64,000 nt of DNA from Tetraselmis striata (Eukaryota > Chlorophyta > Chlorodendrophyceae > Chlorodendrales > Chlorodendraceae), in NCBI GenBank assembly GCA_006384855.1, contig VCJN01002894.1:1-64000 (forward strand). The letters run 5' to 3'. The notes beneath the pieces are model-generated. The model saw only the letters and a program-made list of their open reading frames with translations. It was not told the origin of the DNA and did no database searches. Numbering within the stretch: the stretch's first letter is position 1; the number at the start of each line of letters is the position of its first letter. The position numbers and the translations under genes were made by a program. Below, piece after piece: positions 60,994 to 64,000 of this stretch.

Positions 60994-63177
60994 CCGGGGA
61001 CAACAAAGTTACACGAGTCGCCGTAGTACGAATGTACAGCCGCGCTACTACACTGAAACTGCCATTTAAGAGCCCTAACTAGCATGCAGTAATGGCAAGC
61101 TTCAATCTCGGCAAGTACCAGCGCATGTTTGCATGCGCACTGTGCATATGGCAGTACAGGGCCACGAGTGCCAACACAAATCGGCAACCTTATTCCATGC
61201 ATGAAATGCTTTCATGTTCACGTTAATTTTGCTTCTTTGGTGGCCAGCAAGTCGTGCGATGAATGCCCACACAACAGGCACTGCGCGCTTATGTATTTGT
61301 GGGCAAGCTCGTAATGTTTGGTAGTAGTGCCAGAATATATATAACCAGTCCGTAATTGCTCGTCCAAATGTGAGTTTGTGACGAGATTTTGAAACATTTC
61401 ACCAGGCCCGAATAAGTGAGAACATTTCCAAGGTTAGCCCCTCGGAGGAATGGGAGGATATATATCTAGACATCGAACCTATCGTTTCGTGGGCGATGAA
61501 TGCGGACGCATCTATCCGGCGAGTGGTAGTGTCTTTATGCGATTGCTAGTGATCAACATAGGTGTGCAAGTCAAGAGCGGCTTGTCTTTAGCGACGAGAG
61601 GTTGACCAGTGGTTAACGGCAGTATAGCACGAGTCTGTATAATAGGGTAATTCAAAGACAGTGATGGCCAATTGGCCAGCGACTAGACTCACTCGCTAGC
61701 CGCCAATGTCCACGGCGCCGACCCATAGTGCTTGCTTGCATCGCGCGGAAAGTGAGCAAGGGCTGTTGCAGCAGTGATCTGTGCTGGTATGCGCAGAGAG
61801 AAGTCATAATCAGCCAGTGGTGACACAGGCGGTCGCCTCGTTGCGGCAGGGGTGGGACGGGGTTCCGCAATAAGCTGCATGCACTTCGTAGTAGTACGAG
61901 TATTTAACATGTTATTAATTAATCTCAACTACAAAATTGACCCCCCCCCTCTTTGTCTCCGCTCCGCCCGCCGGCTAAAAGAGTATAATGATGATTGCTT
62001 TGATCGAATTTGGCAATGGCGCGACGAGCCACCTACTGTATATTTCTAGTGTATATTTCCATTTCGGCTCCGAAACCAATGCGCACGTTGTTGTCAGGCA
62101 GCATCTAAACGGTGATGGTCCAGGTGTCAAGTGACCTGCTTCAGCAGGTGCAAAGCGCGAGGTCGTCGGGTTGAAATGGTCACACCGCAGTTTCGTGATG
62201 CAGGGACTAAACTACTCGACGTGATATCCCCAACGAGAACAGTACGGCGATGTCCTACCCCGGGACCTGCTGATGGCCGCGCCTCCTATACTGCGCGGCA
62301 GATAGGCACCTGCGTACGATACGAGGACTGCCGGCGCGCTCTAGTCCGCCGCGCGTGCGTGTCCCGAATGATATTAATGCTAATTGCTCAACCAGAATGA
62401 TCATCCAGATGCATATCTCCATTCTGCTTTGGGAAAATCGGAAAAAGCAGCAGCAGTACAGTTAGTTTAGTAGTACTCATTGGTTAAAAAAAAGGCGCTC
62501 TGCTGGGCGGCATTCAGTAGTTACTGTAGTCTCGTTATTGCGCGCCAGCAGGATGCACGTTTAGACAATAATCATAAATCCGACATTATTGTTGCGGCGC
62601 TTCAATATAGCTGAAGTGCTGCGCGCGCATAGTACATCGGGATATGTATACTTATATGTGCAGAAGAATGCTGTACATTTCAGCAATAAGATGACATTAT
62701 TCGCAATATGTTTTCATTCATCCTGCTAATTACTATTATAAGCTATTTTCAGATTGTAATTGATGGTGTTTGAAATGCAGTTTGGAACTTACTTCATGAA
62801 GCCCAGCATGCGACTGTACATATCTAAAAGTAATTATCAGTAGATACACATATATAATACTAATGACTACAGCAGCCATGGAGATAGTACAATGTTCACC
62901 AGTCCTATATACATTGACAATGCGAGTCATATCGCCGTGTGTGGTGTGCATACCTATTATTTCAGCTGTCTACTATTAGCGCAAAAAGTATACAATAAAG
63001 TAAATCCGCGCCGGCGCGCTGCTGATGGGCGCAGCGGCACCGCTGCGATCAGTAACCCGCCATATACCACGGATTTTCTTTCATGAGATCTCGTCATTTC
63101 CTATCATAGGCCAGGAGTCTTGTAAATACCAATTCTTCTCGCTGATAGTTCTTGGATGACAGACATACATCATTTTA
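60994..63177. other. 3' intergenic region without a recognised gene
   Basis: Moderately AT-rich sequence with no domain-bearing frame, no tRNA and no long homopolymer apart from a short C run near 61941. The 3' untranslated region of the helicase presumably lies at its start. Confidence 0.6.
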
Positions 63178-64000
63178 TACACCTGCCCACAAAAGTCTTA
63201 CCCCCCTTGTCAAGCATCAATTGTAGATTGGCCCATTTTGAGCCCTCACCTTCGTTTCCGGCCGCGCCCTTCCATGTGTCATACGTGAACACGACATCAT
63301 GCGTGGGGGGAGCCCTAATTGGCGTTTGTTGGGCTCTCGTTGTAAATGCCATACGTGTGCGTGTCATTGTTCAGGGTTAGTAATGAATTTGATAACCCAA
63401 TGTCACAAGGGCACGAATTTTTATATCGCACGTATATGCGTTCTACCTGCACGGATGCACGCCAAGACATCGTAGAGCACATTCACAAAGGCGCGCTCTC
63501 CACACTGTCGGCATGCAAGCAAGTGAGCAGTTCCCGCAAAACGGCCAATACTGCGATAAAGGTAGGCTTGCTCAAAAGACAGCCCACCTACAGCTGCTGT
63601 CCGCATTCAATGCGCCCTTGGTAGAGCCGGGCTTCAGCCCATACTGCGCAGAGGTGCAGCCCCCGAGTCAGTGGGTAGGTCCATATAGTCACCTGCTAGG
63701 GAATCGTCCAGGGTATGTGGTAGGGCTGGCCGTCAATACGCTCCCATATTCTGTTGTTGGGCTGCGCCTAGCGGGCCCCTAAGCGGGGGAAATCCGCCCG
63801 CGCGGGGCGAGTACATCGCCTTTTTATCGGGATGCGGGTCGCGCGGTAAGCCACTGTACTATAGGGGTTTTAGGAGAACATAAAAATATTTGCATTGGAA
63901 CGGTTATATTTCCACTGAGGCCCCCAGCAGGGTTCGAACCTGCGCAGAGCGGAATCACGAGCGTAACATGCAACCCCCCCCCCCTATCACATCTCAAGCC
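63178..64000 (+). repeat. Right copy of near-terminal direct repeat (cut by window edge)
   Basis: Aligns with 490-1384 in the same orientation from CACCTGCCCACAAAAGTCTT to TATCACATCTCAAGCC at the last base. It lacks the left copy's poly-C run near 1227 and has only a short run at 63974-63985. Its frame QPPSQWVGPYSHLLGNRPG parallels the left copy, but no start-to-stop gene is shared. Confidence 0.88.

Noticed and set aside
490..64000. The whole window as one giant transposon or integrated virus bounded by the direct repeats
   Set aside because: The genes between are intron-rich cellular genes with no integrase, capsid, polymerase or recombinase seen; dispersed repeats explain the ends more simply.

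Overview
The window is nuclear DNA of a photosynthetic eukaryote, most likely a unicellular alga. The genes are split by GT-AG introns that are GC-rich and carry long poly-C or poly-G tracts. One gene encodes a plastid fibrillin (PAP) with a transit-like leader, and a degenerate TTTAGGG-like telomeric patch is present. I cannot fix the lineage from sequence alone; a green (prasinophyte or chlorophyte) or haptophyte-type alga fits best.

Layout. 1-3076: repeat-rich intergenic DNA. 3077-19068 (+): one gene of about 25 exons for a protein of about 1,580 residues with a disordered N-terminus, a conserved-looking core, a helical segment, two membrane helices and a basic tail; no characterised family recognised. 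19069-22779: AT-rich, no gene seen. 22780-24021 (-): intron-less secreted or Golgi PC-esterase / TBL-like protein. About 24921 or 26367 to 29357 (+): spliced leucine-rich-repeat protein kinase of the compact type otherwise known to me from bacteria. 29688-30431 (-): plastid fibrillin, convergent with the kinase. 30654-49150: about 18 kb without a recognisable gene, holding a 1.5-kb minisatellite, decayed dispersed repeats, a telomere-like patch and a foldback element. 49948-60993 (+): spliced UvrD/PcrA-type superfamily 1 DNA helicase with all diagnostic motifs and a long disordered tail containing six degenerate 21-22-residue repeats. 60994-64000: no gene; ends in a repeat that also lies near the window start.

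The genes are unrelated housekeeping or signalling genes, not a pathway cluster. Exon boundaries were worked out by matching GT/AG sites to reading phase; in most cases phases close exactly, and the exceptions are stated. The most unusual material is the repeat landscape: a tRNA-Thr-headed composite repeat, a repeat seen only in introns, a 65-bp-arm foldback, near-terminal direct repeats, and poly-C runs that sit just downstream of 5' splice sites.
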